DNA of 42,394 bases from Thermoplasmata archaeon (GTDB lineage Archaea; Thermoplasmatota; Thermoplasmata; Methanomassiliicoccales; Methanomethylophilaceae): assembly GCA_015063225.1 (NCBI GenBank), contig SUSU01000010.1, forward strand, positions 1-42,394, in the 5' to 3' direction. Under the pieces are notes generated by a model. That model was not told the origin of the DNA. It worked only from the letters and a program-made list of their open reading frames with translations, and ran no database searches. Positions within the stretch are counted from its first letter, which is position 1; every line of letters starts with the position of its first letter. The translations under genes and the position numbers were made by a program. Positions 17,191-24,564 of this stretch are shown piece after piece.

Positions 17191-18000
17191 GTGAAGGTCG
17201 AAGCCCGCACGGAGATCGTCATCAACGGCGAATCCATCACCCACCGTCAGCTCGAGGCGCTTGAGGCCGTTTCGCGCACGGGCAGCATGTCCGCCGCCGC
17301 GAAGGAGCTGGGGGTATCGGTCCCCGTGGTCCACAAGTACATCTCGAACATCGAGGCGGCCGCCGGGGAACCCGCGGTGAAGTCGACCCCATCCGGGAGC
17401 ACCCTCACCCCCACGGGCGAGGCAATCCTCCGCCGTTTCATCGAGTGCGAGGCCCGCTGCAGGGACGACAGGGGGTACACCGTGGGATGCAGTCCCGTCA
17501 CATCGGACCTCGTCACCTCCGTGTTCTCCGCTCTCAAGATGACGGATGTGGAGCTCGTGGTCTCCGACGATGCCCACAACGTCCGCTCCATGTAGGAGGG
17601 ACTGGCGGACATGGTCATCATCGACGATCCACTGTACCTCTTCGACATCGACGAGTGCGGTTTCGAATCGGACGAGATCGGCAACATGGGGATGGTCTAC
17701 GTGGACAACGGTCCCGTCTTCATACGTTACAAGTACGGTGCGCAGAGGGTGGCCTTCATGTTCCTCGACACCGGCCGCAGGGAGTACACCATCGAGTCCG
17801 AGACCCACTCCCTCGCCGAACTGCTGGGATCGAACAAGAGCTTCTTCGTGGACGAGTTCCTCCTGATGAGGAAGGGGCTCCGCCTGAAGAGCGCCGTGGA
17901 CCCCAAGATCCTCCGCCACACGATCACCGCGGTATACCGTTCCGACGACAAAACCGCGGTGAAACTGGTCGCTTCGATGAAACAGCGCCACCGTGAGTGA
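17191..18000 (+). CDS. LysR/ModE-type HTH regulator with in-frame TAG (candidate pyrrolysine) at 17593-17595
   Basis: One continuous gene if the TAG is read through: 269 residues, with the special residue at position 135. N-terminal winged helix (ITHRQLEALEAVSRTGSMSAAAKELGVSVPVVHKYISNIE) is the LysR/ModE DNA-binding type; the second half (VTSVFSALKMTDVELVVSDDAHNVRSM-TAG-EGLADMVIIDDPLYLFDIDE) reads as one uninterrupted ligand-binding-like domain with the TAG in the middle. The frame is intact on both sides, and no other gene here stops at TAG. GTG 17191 lies 21 bp after TTTTATCC (17162-17169); GTG 17185 is an alternative. GGAGG overlapping the TAG could instead let ribosomes restart at ATG 17611, making two proteins. 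Target genes unknown. Confidence 0.8.
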
Positions 18001-18049
18001 ATTTTGGTATACCTTATAGGATATATCCACACCAAATCCATCCTTTTCT

Positions 18050-18057
18050 ATTATATA
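18050..18057 (+). promoter_or_regulatory. TATA box of hdrCB
   Basis: TTATATAC-like element in CTATTATATACGA (about 18048-18060), some 40 bp before the hdrC ATG, giving a predicted leader of about 15 nt containing AGAGG. GGTATACC at 18006-18013 lies just upstream and may be an operator. Confidence 0.5.
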
Positions 18058-18093
18058 CGATAAGAAAATTTTTGATGCCAAGAGGCTGAATCT

Positions 18094-18594
18094 ATGGAGT
18101 ACAAAGCTGACCCCGAATTCCAGAAGGCCCTTGCCGCCGTCGGCGGAGAGGGTGCATCTCTTTGCTTCCAGTGCGGAACCTGCACTGCCGGCTGCCCCTC
18201 CGGCCGCCGCACCTCCTACCGTGTCCGCAAGCTGGTCCGCATGGCCCAGCTCGACATGAAGGACGAGATCCTCAACAGCGAGGAGCTGTGGATGTGCAGC
18301 ACCTGCTACACCTGCGTGGAGCGCTGCCCCCGCCGCGTCCCCATCGTCGACATCGTTGTCGGACTCAGGAACCTCGCCGTCGCCGAGGGCAAGATCAAGC
18401 CCGCCCACAAGAAGACCGCGAGCAACCTGTACACCATGGGACACACCGTCGACCTGCCCGACAGCATGAAGCAGGTCCGCGCCTCCCTCGGACTCCCCGA
18501 GGTTCCCCCCACCTGCATGGCCAACGAGAAGGCCTTCGCAGACCTCAAGACCATCCTCGATGCCGCCGGATTCGACGCCATCGTGAAGGAGTGA
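18094..18594 (+). CDS. hdrC: CoB-CoM heterodisulfide reductase subunit C
   Basis: Iron-sulfur subunit of the cytoplasmic heterodisulfide reductase, which reduces CoM-S-S-CoB at the end of methanogenesis, coupled to the Mvh hydrogenase by electron bifurcation. The 166-residue protein carries two [4Fe-4S] motifs: Cys24/27/30/34 (CFQCGTCTAGCP) and Cys68/71/74/78 (CSTCYTCVERCP), with the LVRMAQLDMKDEIL spacer typical of HdrC. It is followed five bases later by hdrB. The hdrA and mvh genes are not in the window. Codon use is strongly biased to C-ending codons, as expected for a highly expressed gene. Confidence 0.96.
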   Translation: MEYKADPEFQKALAAVGGEGASLCFQCGTCTAGCPSGRRTSYRVRKLVRMAQLDMKDEILNSEELWMCSTCYTCVERCPRRVPIVDIVVGLRNLAVAEGKIKPAHKKTASNLYTMGHTVDLPDSMKQVRASLGLPEVPPTCMANEKAFADLKTILDAAGFDAIVKE

Positions 18595-18599
18595 TTATC

Positions 18600-19445
18600 A
18601 TGGCTAAGTACGCATTCTTCCTTGGCTGCATCGCCCCCCTCAGATACCCCGGTATCGAGAAATCCACCCGTGTCGTCTTCGAGAAGCTCGGTGTCGAGCT
18701 CGAGGACCTGACCGACGCCAGCTGCTGCCCCGCCCCCGGTGTCATCCGCGCTTTCAGCAGGACCACCTGGCTCGCCGCCGCTGCCCGCAACCTCGCCCTC
18801 GCCGAGCAGAAGGGTCTCCCCATCGTGACCATCTGCAACGGATGCTACGGATCCCTCTTCGAGGCCGCCCACGAGCTCAACCACAACGATGAGGCTCGCG
18901 CCAAGGTCAACGAGATCCTCGCCAAGATCGGCATGGAGTACAAGGGAACCACCGAGGTCTTCCACTTCGCCGAGGTCCTCTACAAAGAGGTCGGAATCGA
19001 GAAGATCAAGGCCGCTTTCACCAAGCCCCTCGACTACAAGATCGCCGTCTTCTACGGATGCCACTTCCTCAAGCCCAGCGACATCAAGAACCTCGGAGAC
19101 ACCGAGGACCCCAAGATCCTCGACGAGCTCGTCGAGGCTACCGGCTGCCAGTCCATGCCCCGCAGGCAGAAGACCCTCTGCTGCGGATCCGGTGGAGGTC
19201 TGAAGGCCGCCTTCGGTGACGTCGCCAAGCAGTTCACCCAGACCAACCTCGAGAACATGAAGGAGTCCGGTGCCCAGGCCATCGTCGACGTGTGCCCGTT
19301 CTGCCACCTGCAGTTCGACACCTCCCAGGCCGCTCTCGGCTTCAACATCCCTGTGCTGCACCTCTCCCAGCTCTACGGTCTCGCCATGGGCATGACCAAG
19401 GACGAGCTGGCCCTCGGCCTGCACAAGGTCCCCGTCGAGCTCTGA
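18600..19445 (+). CDS. hdrB: CoB-CoM heterodisulfide reductase subunit B
   Basis: Catalytic subunit reducing the CoM-CoB heterodisulfide on two noncubane [4Fe-4S] clusters. The 281-residue protein begins MAKYAFFLGCIAPLRYPGIE and has both CCG domains: Cys10, SCCPAPGV and ICNGCYGS in the first half, then FYGCHFLKP, LCCGSGGGLKAAF and VCPFCHLQFD in the second. The ATG at 18600 follows hdrC by five bases and is preferred over the open frame's extension back to 18162, which is antisense-like overlap with hdrC. Ends MTKDELALGLHKVPVEL. Confidence 0.96.
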   Translation: MAKYAFFLGCIAPLRYPGIEKSTRVVFEKLGVELEDLTDASCCPAPGVIRAFSRTTWLAAAARNLALAEQKGLPIVTICNGCYGSLFEAAHELNHNDEARAKVNEILAKIGMEYKGTTEVFHFAEVLYKEVGIEKIKAAFTKPLDYKIAVFYGCHFLKPSDIKNLGDTEDPKILDELVEATGCQSMPRRQKTLCCGSGGGLKAAFGDVAKQFTQTNLENMKESGAQAIVDVCPFCHLQFDTSQAALGFNIPVLHLSQLYGLAMGMTKDELALGLHKVPVEL

Positions 19446-19459
19446 GTTCAAAATCACTT

Positions 19460-19477
19460 AAGGGGGGAAACCCCCTT
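19460..19477 (+). terminator. Terminator of hdrCB
   Basis: AAGGGGGG-AAA-CCCCCTT forms a short perfect hairpin 15 bp after the hdrB stop and is followed by the pyrimidine-rich CTCTTCCCATTCTTT. Confidence 0.65.
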
Positions 19478-19564
19478 CTCTTCCCATTCTTTCAACCTTG
19501 ATTTCTCACAGGCGATGTACCTGTTTTCCCGGTGTTCCGGAACCCGGAAAAATTGGCAAATGCA

Positions 19565-19696
19565 TATATACAAGCGGTACTACCCTAACAAGGAAAAATT
19601 ATCCTAATTATGATAATTTGAAAACTACTGGCTATGGCTTGATTTGAATTTGCTCAAAAAACAATGGTTCTAAGAGTCATTATATACTACAAGCGG
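19565..19696 (+). promoter_or_regulatory. Duplicated promoter module upstream of rps3ae
   Basis: TATATACAAGCGG (19565-19577) recurs as TATATACTACAAGCGG (19681-19696), differing by three inserted bases. The second copy's TATA is about 40 bp before the rps3ae ATG and is probably its promoter. The first would start a transcript near 19592 across an AT-rich 100-bp stretch; a long leader or a small RNA is possible. No open frame is visible there. Confidence 0.4.
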
Positions 19697-19725
19697 ATGG
19701 GAAGCGACAGTTAAGGTGTCATATC

Positions 19726-20460
19726 ATGGCAGGTAACAAGAGCAACGCAGCAGTGAAGAAGAGCAAGGACAAGTGGAAAGCGAAAGAGTGGTACAACATC
19801 CACGCTCCCCGCATGTTCAACGAGACCGTCGTCGGCGAGACCCCCGCCGCCGACCCCGAACTCCTGATCGGCCGCCAGGTCGAGGTCACCGTCCAGGAGC
19901 TCAACGACGACTTCTCCAAGATGCACATCAAGGTCATCTTCTCCATCAACAACGTCGACGGACATGAGGCCAAGACCGAGTTCATCGGCCACACCCTTAC
20001 CTCCGAGTACGTCCGCAGGCTCACCCGCAGGAAGAAGACCAAGACCGACCACGTCGTCGATGTCGAGACCGCCGACGGATACGTCCTCCGCATCAAGACC
20101 ATGTCCATCGCCGACCGCCGCATCCAGGCTTCCCAGGAAGAGGCCATGCGCGGAAAGATCAAGGAGTTCCTCGAGGCCTACGGCGCTTCCCACAAGCTCG
20201 CCGAGATCATCAAGGACATCGTGATCACCGGCGACCTCGCCAAGGAGACCGCCAAGGCCTGCCACGTCATCGTCCCCATCAAGAGGATCGAGATCCGCAA
20301 GACCGAGGTCCTCCGCAAGGGAGAGGGCGAGCCCGAGTCCATCGTCGCCGCCTCCAAGGCCGAGGAGCCCGAGGCCCCCGCCGAGGCCCCTGCCGCCGAA
20401 GAGCCCGCTGCCGAGGAGGCCCCCGCTGAGGAGCCCGCCGAGGAGCAGGCCTCCGAGTGA
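19726..20460 (+). CDS. rps3ae: 30S ribosomal protein eS1 (S3Ae)
   Basis: Small-subunit ribosomal protein of archaea and eukaryotes. The 244-residue product begins MAGNKSNAAVKKSKDKWKAKEWYNIHAPRMF and has the typical EYVRRLTRRKKTKTDHVVDVETADGYVLRIK and RRIQASQEEAMRGKIKEFL segments. The C-terminus carries an Ala/Glu/Pro-rich acidic tail (from about residue 210), longer than in many archaea. It is followed by a clear terminator. A leader of about 15 nt with AAGGTG precedes the ATG. Confidence 0.96.
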   Translation: MAGNKSNAAVKKSKDKWKAKEWYNIHAPRMFNETVVGETPAADPELLIGRQVEVTVQELNDDFSKMHIKVIFSINNVDGHEAKTEFIGHTLTSEYVRRLTRRKKTKTDHVVDVETADGYVLRIKTMSIADRRIQASQEEAMRGKIKEFLEAYGASHKLAEIIKDIVITGDLAKETAKACHVIVPIKRIEIRKTEVLRKGEGEPESIVAASKAEEPEAPAEAPAAEEPAAEEAPAEEPAEEQASE

Positions 20461-20475
20461 TTCTCAAACTCCAAC

Positions 20476-20499
20476 GGGGGCTCCGGCCCCCTTCTTTTT
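20476..20499 (+). terminator. Terminator of rps3ae
   Basis: Perfect 6-bp stem GGGGGC-TCCG-GCCCCC (20476-20491) followed by TTCTTTTT. The converging structured RNA ends at about 20504, immediately beyond. Confidence 0.8.
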
Positions 20500-20503
20500 G
20501 TTT

Positions 20504-20740
20504 TAGGTGACCTCCGTGTTGACGGGGGTGCCTGCCCCACATTGCCCCTGGAACGGCCCAGGAGCCACGTCGTCCTTCGCAGGGACTAACCTCCCTTCGG
20601 CACATGGTTTTGTCCCCCGGGCCGATCCAGGGGCAATACCCGGCTTTTCACCCCCGGAAAAACCGTGTACCGGGGCCCCCGCGGACATCTTCCCGTGCCA
20701 TCAACACGCTGGTCACCTATGGCCTAATCCAGCTGGCGGC
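20504..20740 (-). ncRNA. Highly structured RNA candidate, about 235 nt, family unresolved
   Basis: On the minus strand TAGGTGACC and CGTGTTGA near the 5' side (20719-20700) pair perfectly with TCAACACG and GGTCACCTA near the 3' end (20523-20504), forming a closing stem of about 20 bp. Nested inside, ATTGCCCCTGGA (20637-20626) pairs with TCCAGGGGCAAT (20552-20541), extended by GGCCC/GGGCC, and encloses further hairpins. A TATA element GTTTATATT (20769-20761) sits about 25 bp before the predicted 5' end. There is no open frame. SRP 7S RNA or RNase P RNA are the natural candidates by size and context, but I do not find the SRP helix-8 consensus or the RNase P GAGGAAAGUCC motif, so neither is claimed. 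Confidence 0.6.
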
Positions 20741-20760
20741 CGGGTCCCGCCATCACAACC

Positions 20761-20769
20761 AATATAAAC
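20761..20769. promoter_or_regulatory. TATA box shared by the structured RNA (-) and tRNA-Met (+)
   Basis: AATATAAAC lies about 28 bp before the tRNA-Met 5' end (20794) and about 25 bp before the predicted 5' end of the minus-strand RNA (about 20740). No other TATA-like element is present in the gap. Confidence 0.5.
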
Positions 20770-20793
20770 GATAACCGATTGGCGCGGAATAAC

Positions 20794-20898
20794 GCCGGGA
20801 TGGCTCAGCCTGGTAGAGCGTCGGACTCATAGGGTTCAGGTTGCACTGACCTCACCAGGGAAATCCGAAGGCCGAGGGTTCGAACCCCTCTCCCGGCA
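20794..20898 (+). tRNA. tRNA-Met (anticodon CAT) with 31-nt intron
   Basis: Acceptor GCCGGGA (20794-20800) pairs with TCCCGGC (20891-20897), discriminator A, and CCA is encoded (20899-20901). Anticodon stem TCGGA/TCCGA with loop CTCATAA gives CAT. The intron (20832-20862) sits between positions 37 and 38, the canonical archaeal site. The A/G-rich T arm GAGGG-TTCGAAC-CCCTC is normal. Elongator versus initiator was not proven, but the intron and the G-C first pair favour elongator Met. Confidence 0.92.
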
Positions 20899-20933
20899 CC
20901 ATATTTTGGTCCGTCTTTCCCTTCTGCGCCGTA

Positions 20934-20941
20934 TTTTATAT
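20934..20941 (+). promoter_or_regulatory. TATA box of the arsA operon
   Basis: TTTTATAT lies 21 bp before ATG 20963, placing transcription start at the start codon. Confidence 0.6.
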
Positions 20942-20962
20942 CGCGCGCACGATGTTGGATTC

Positions 20963-22147
20963 ATGAGGCTCATCATCTACAACGGCAAGGGAGGCGTCGG
21001 CAAGACATCCGTGTCCGCCGCCACCGCGAAGCGCCTGGCCGAGAAGGGCCACCGTACGATCATCATGAGCGTCGACACCGCCCATTCCCTGGCGGACTCC
21101 TACGATGTGGACCTCGGTCCCGTCCCGGTCAACATCGCCCCGAACCTCGATGTCTTCGAGCTCAACATCGTCCACGAGATGAGGACGCACTGGAGCAACA
21201 TCCAGGAGTACCTCAGCGCGTTCATGGTCTCCCAGGGCCTCGACGGCATCTCCGCCGACGAGATGGCCATATTCCCCGGCATGGAGATGGTCGCCGCACT
21301 GCTCTACGTGCTCACGTTCAAGAAGGAGGGTAAGTACGATGCCGTGGTCATAGACACCGCGCCCACCGGCGAGACCCTCAGGCTCCTCAGCTTCCCGGAC
21401 GTCTCCAGCTGGTACATCGACCGTCTCTTCGGCATCGTCAACAAGCTTCTCGGCATCGCCAGGTTCACCATCGCCCACATGATGGACATCCCCCTGCCGT
21501 CCAAGCAGGCCATGAAGGAGGTCGAGGTCCTCAAGGGACAGCTCAAGGACGTCAAGGCCATCCTGGAGGATTCCGAGAACACCACCATCAGGCTCGTCCT
21601 CAACCCCGAGAGGATGGCCATCAACGAGACCCGCCGCTCGTACACCTACATGTCCCTCTACAACAAGAACGTGGAGTGCCTGGTGATCAACAAGGTCATC
21701 CCCGAGGACGCCGACGGGGAGTTCATGAAGGTCAAACTGGAGGAACAGCGTGGATACATGAAGATGATCCACGAATCCTTCGACCCGCTGAGGATCCTCC
21801 AGGCCAACATGCTCACCACGGAGATGAGGGGGATGGAGAAGCTCTCCCTCCTCGCCGACATGCTGTTCGGGGATTCCGACCCCATCGAAGTCTACTCCGA
21901 CAGGAGCCCCATGTCCTTCACCGAGGCGGAGGACGGCAACATCCTCCTCAACCTCAAGGTGCCCTTCGTCGAGGCCGGCGACATAGAACTGTTTAAGGGC
22001 AAGGAAAACACTATTATCGTCCATATAGGGGACCAGAACCGCACCATCACCCTCCCGACCACCTTGGTCGACGCGGAGATAATGTCCGCCGAGGTGGGTG
22101 ACGGCATGCTGATCATCAAGTTCAGGAGGCCCGCGAATGAGCAATGA
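20963..22147 (+). CDS. arsA: ArsA/GET3-family anion-transporting ATPase
   Basis: Soluble P-loop ATPase of the ArsA/Get3 family. The 394-residue protein begins MRLIIYNGKGGVGKTSVS with the deviant Walker A (GKGGVGKTS, residues 8-16), then MSVDTAHSLADSYD (switch I), and VIDTAPTGETLRLLSFP (switch II). The last 75 residues (NILLNLKVPFVEAGDIELFKGKENTIIVHIGDQNRTITLP) form the alpha-crystallin-like domain found in many archaeal members. No CXC tail-anchor-site or arsenite cysteines stand out. No ars genes are adjacent, so a membrane-protein-targeting or other role is as likely as arsenite export. First gene of a five-gene overlapping operon. Confidence 0.92.
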   Translation: MRLIIYNGKGGVGKTSVSAATAKRLAEKGHRTIIMSVDTAHSLADSYDVDLGPVPVNIAPNLDVFELNIVHEMRTHWSNIQEYLSAFMVSQGLDGISADEMAIFPGMEMVAALLYVLTFKKEGKYDAVVIDTAPTGETLRLLSFPDVSSWYIDRLFGIVNKLLGIARFTIAHMMDIPLPSKQAMKEVEVLKGQLKDVKAILEDSENTTIRLVLNPERMAINETRRSYTYMSLYNKNVECLVINKVIPEDADGEFMKVKLEEQRGYMKMIHESFDPLRILQANMLTTEMRGMEKLSLLADMLFGDSDPIEVYSDRSPMSFTEAEDGNILLNLKVPFVEAGDIELFKGKENTIIVHIGDQNRTITLPTTLVDAEIMSAEVGDGMLIIKFRRPANEQ

Positions 22148-22715
22148 AGACACTCAGGAATTCTACGAGAAGAACAAGGAGATCATCGACCGCATCATAG
22201 CCGAGAAGGAGGCCGAGAAACAGCAGGCGAGGTCCAAGGAGGAGAGGTTCCGCGAGGACTACCTCCGCGCCATGGACGCCGCCGAGGACCTCCGCGACGC
22301 GCTCTTCGGCTTTGGCCGCGCCCAGTCGGAGTACCTCGACAGGTACGGACGCTCCGAGTTCGAGAGGATGAGGATGCACAGCATGCTCGAGAGCGAGCGC
22401 TTCCGCGCCCGCATGTACGAGTCCAGGGACAGGTTCAACGCCGATTTCGACAAGATGTTCGGGTTCATCTCCGACCCCGAGATCCAGAAGCACGTCCTCG
22501 GTGCGGGGATGGAGCTCATCGGCGCCTTCACCGCCCTGCTGGAGAACGGGCCCTTCCCGGAGACCGTGAAGGAGGCCGTCCGCGTTAGCAACATGGTCAG
22601 GAACGAGGAGTACTGCTCCCAGAACCCCGACTGCAAGGTCCGCGCCCGCAGGACCGAGGAGCCCAAGGCGGGTTCCGTGAAGATCGAGGTCAAACCCAAG
22701 GGGAACGACGAGTGA
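22137..22715 (+). CDS. Coiled-coil protein of unknown function, partner of ArsA
   Basis: A 192-residue, highly charged protein. The first 110 residues are almost continuous helix with heptad-like spacing (NKEIIDRIIAEKEAEKQQARSKEERFREDYLRAMDAAEDLRDALF; SEFERMRMHSMLESERFRARM), followed by a globular helical part (FDKMFGFISDPEIQKHVLGAGMELIGAFTALLENGP) and a basic tail. I do not recognise the family. It overlaps the end of arsA by 11 bp, suggesting coupled translation and a joint function. Confidence 0.85.
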   Translation: MSNEDTQEFYEKNKEIIDRIIAEKEAEKQQARSKEERFREDYLRAMDAAEDLRDALFGFGRAQSEYLDRYGRSEFERMRMHSMLESERFRARMYESRDRFNADFDKMFGFISDPEIQKHVLGAGMELIGAFTALLENGPFPETVKEAVRVSNMVRNEEYCSQNPDCKVRARRTEEPKAGSVKIEVKPKGNDE

Positions 22716-23305
22716 ATCCCGAATACGGCGGATTGGCGGTGCAGATCGCCCGCGACTCCGCTCTCGCCGAGATAAGGCACAAGGGGACCGGCGTCCCGAA
22801 GGCCCTCCCGATGGAGTTCGGTGAGAAGACCGGCGTCTTCGTCACCGTCCTGGAACATCCCGACCGCAGTCTGAGGGCCTGCATAGGGTATCCGGAGCCA
22901 GTGATGGGGCTGGCATGGGCCATCTCCGCATCCGCCGAGGGCGCCGTGCACGACCCCCGTTTCCCCACGCTCACGGAGGAGGAGGTCGAATCCTGCGTCT
23001 TCGAGGTCACCGTGATGACCCCTCCCGAGGAGATAATCTACGACAGCGAGGAGGAGCTGAAGTCCCAGATAGTCATCGGACGCGACGGGCTCATCATCGA
23101 GCACATGCTGCGCAAGGGACTGTTCCTCCCCCAGGTCCCCGTGGAACAGGGATGGGACATCGACGAGTACCTCGGCCACCTATGCCAGAAGGCGGGGCTG
23201 AGGTACGATGCGTGGCATACCAGCCACCCCGTGTTCAGGAAGTTCACCGGCGAGATCTATTCGGAGGACGTCCCCCACGGGACCGTCACGAGGAGGGAGA
23301 TCTGA
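22712..23305 (+). CDS. AMMECR1-domain protein
   Basis: A 197-residue AMMECR1-family protein, conserved in archaea, bacteria and eukaryotes; no enzymatic activity is established, though a link to radical-SAM partners (often MEMO and AmmeMemoRadiSam) is known in other genomes. Diagnostic segments are GVFVTVLEHPDRSLRACIGYPEP (family LRGCIG), HDPRFPTLTEEEVESCVFEVTVMTPPEEI, and GLIIEHMLRKGLFLPQVPVEQGWDIDEYLGHLCQKAGL. The GTG start overlaps the upstream stop as GTGA. Stop and next ATG overlap as TGATG. Confidence 0.94.
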   Translation: MNPEYGGLAVQIARDSALAEIRHKGTGVPKALPMEFGEKTGVFVTVLEHPDRSLRACIGYPEPVMGLAWAISASAEGAVHDPRFPTLTEEEVESCVFEVTVMTPPEEIIYDSEEELKSQIVIGRDGLIIEHMLRKGLFLPQVPVEQGWDIDEYLGHLCQKAGLRYDAWHTSHPVFRKFTGEIYSEDVPHGTVTRREI

Positions 23306-24564
23306 TGCCCGACATGGTAATCTGCGGCAAGATGTTCGTCGAGGGGGCTCTCCAGTACGCCGAGGTCGCTGTCGACGACGGGAAGATATCCGCGGTCGCG
23401 AAGCACATCCCCGGCGGGGACGAGAGGATCGAGCTGGGTTCCAGCAAGACGGTCCTCCCCGGATTCATCGACCCCCATGTGCACCTCCGCGACCCCGGCA
23501 TGACTCAGAAAGAGGATTTCTCCACCGGCACCCTTTCCGCCCTGTGCGGCGGGGTGACCTGCATCCTCGACATGCCCAACACCAAACCCCCGGTCACCGA
23601 CCTGGAGACGCTCATGGACAAGAAGCGCATGGTCAAGGGCCGTTCCTACGTCGACTACGGTTTCTTCGCCGCGCTCTCCCCAGGCGCGAGGATCAACCTC
23701 CTGGCTCCCCACGTCCCCGCGTTCAAGCTCTTTATGGGTTCCACCACCGGGAACATCCTCCTGAACGACGATGCGGAGATCGCCCCGCTGATGGAGCAGA
23801 TCGCCGCCACCGGCCTCCCCCTCAGCGTCCATGGGGAGGACGACGCCATGATCTCGAAGGAACCCGAGAAATGCAACCGCGACCACCTTAGGAACCGCCC
23901 CGTTGCCGCGGAGTTCAGCTGCATCGACCGCCTCTCCCGCTACCCCGGCGTCAGGGTGAACATCTGCCATACCACCAACGCAGAACAGGTGGAGAGGGCG
24001 AAGGCCGCGGGGTTCACCACCGAGGTCACCATGCACCATCTCCTCTTCAACGCGGACCGCAACCCCGATGCGTTCTGCAAGGTCAACCCCCCGCTGAGGG
24101 ACGAGCCCACCCGTGTGGGCCTGTTCGAGAGCTTCAGGCAGGGGAGGATAGACATGTTCGGCAGCGACCACGCCCCCCACACCGTCTCGGAGAAGGAGCA
24201 GGAGTACGGTTCCGCCCCCGGAGGGATCCCGGGAGTGGAGACCACCATCCCCATCGCCCTCGATCTTGTTAGGTCAGGTGTCATCTCCATGAAGCAGATT
24301 GTCGCCATGGGTTCGTTCAACGCCGCATCCGTCTTCAATCTCAACAAGGGCTCCATCACCGAGGGGAAGGACGCGGATTTCGCCATCTACGACTTCCGCG
24401 ACGTGAGGGAGATAGACGTCCGCAGGCTGCATTCGAAGTGCGGCTGGTCCCCGTACGGCGGGATGAGGGCGGTCTTCCCCGATATGGTTATAACTGGCGG
24501 CAGGGTAGCGCTGGAGGACGGCGAGCCCTGCGGCGAACCGGCAGGAAGGGACATCCGTGGCTGA
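23305..24564 (+). CDS. pyrC: Dihydroorotase
   Basis: Zinc amidohydrolase closing carbamoyl-aspartate to dihydroorotate in pyrimidine synthesis. The 419-residue class I enzyme has the metal site DPHVHLRDPGMTQKEDF, the NTKPPVTD segment, VHGEDDAMI, ICHTTNAEQVE and the catalytic SDHAPH motif followed by GIPGVETTIPIAL. The usual carboxylated lysine is supplied by Lys in FKLFMGSTTG. The final 40 residues contain RLHSKCGWSPYGG and VITGGRVALEDG. Overlaps the AMMECR1 stop by one base; it is not next to other pyr genes, so grouping with AMMECR1 and YkgJ is notable. Confidence 0.96.
   Translation: MPDMVICGKMFVEGALQYAEVAVDDGKISAVAKHIPGGDERIELGSSKTVLPGFIDPHVHLRDPGMTQKEDFSTGTLSALCGGVTCILDMPNTKPPVTDLETLMDKKRMVKGRSYVDYGFFAALSPGARINLLAPHVPAFKLFMGSTTGNILLNDDAEIAPLMEQIAATGLPLSVHGEDDAMISKEPEKCNRDHLRNRPVAAEFSCIDRLSRYPGVRVNICHTTNAEQVERAKAAGFTTEVTMHHLLFNADRNPDAFCKVNPPLRDEPTRVGLFESFRQGRIDMFGSDHAPHTVSEKEQEYGSAPGGIPGVETTIPIALDLVRSGVISMKQIVAMGSFNAASVFNLNKGSITEGKDADFAIYDFRDVREIDVRRLHSKCGWSPYGGMRAVFPDMVITGGRVALEDGEPCGEPAGRDIRG

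Noticed and set aside
17191..17595. Reading the amber-interrupted regulator as a pseudogene
   Set aside because: Both halves are intact in the same frame with no other stop, indel or decay, and TAG is not used as a stop in the window. Still kept as an alternative to test.
20504..20740. Calling the structured RNA SRP RNA or RNase P RNA outright
   Set aside because: Size and position fit but the defining motifs were not found by eye; a covariance-model search is needed.
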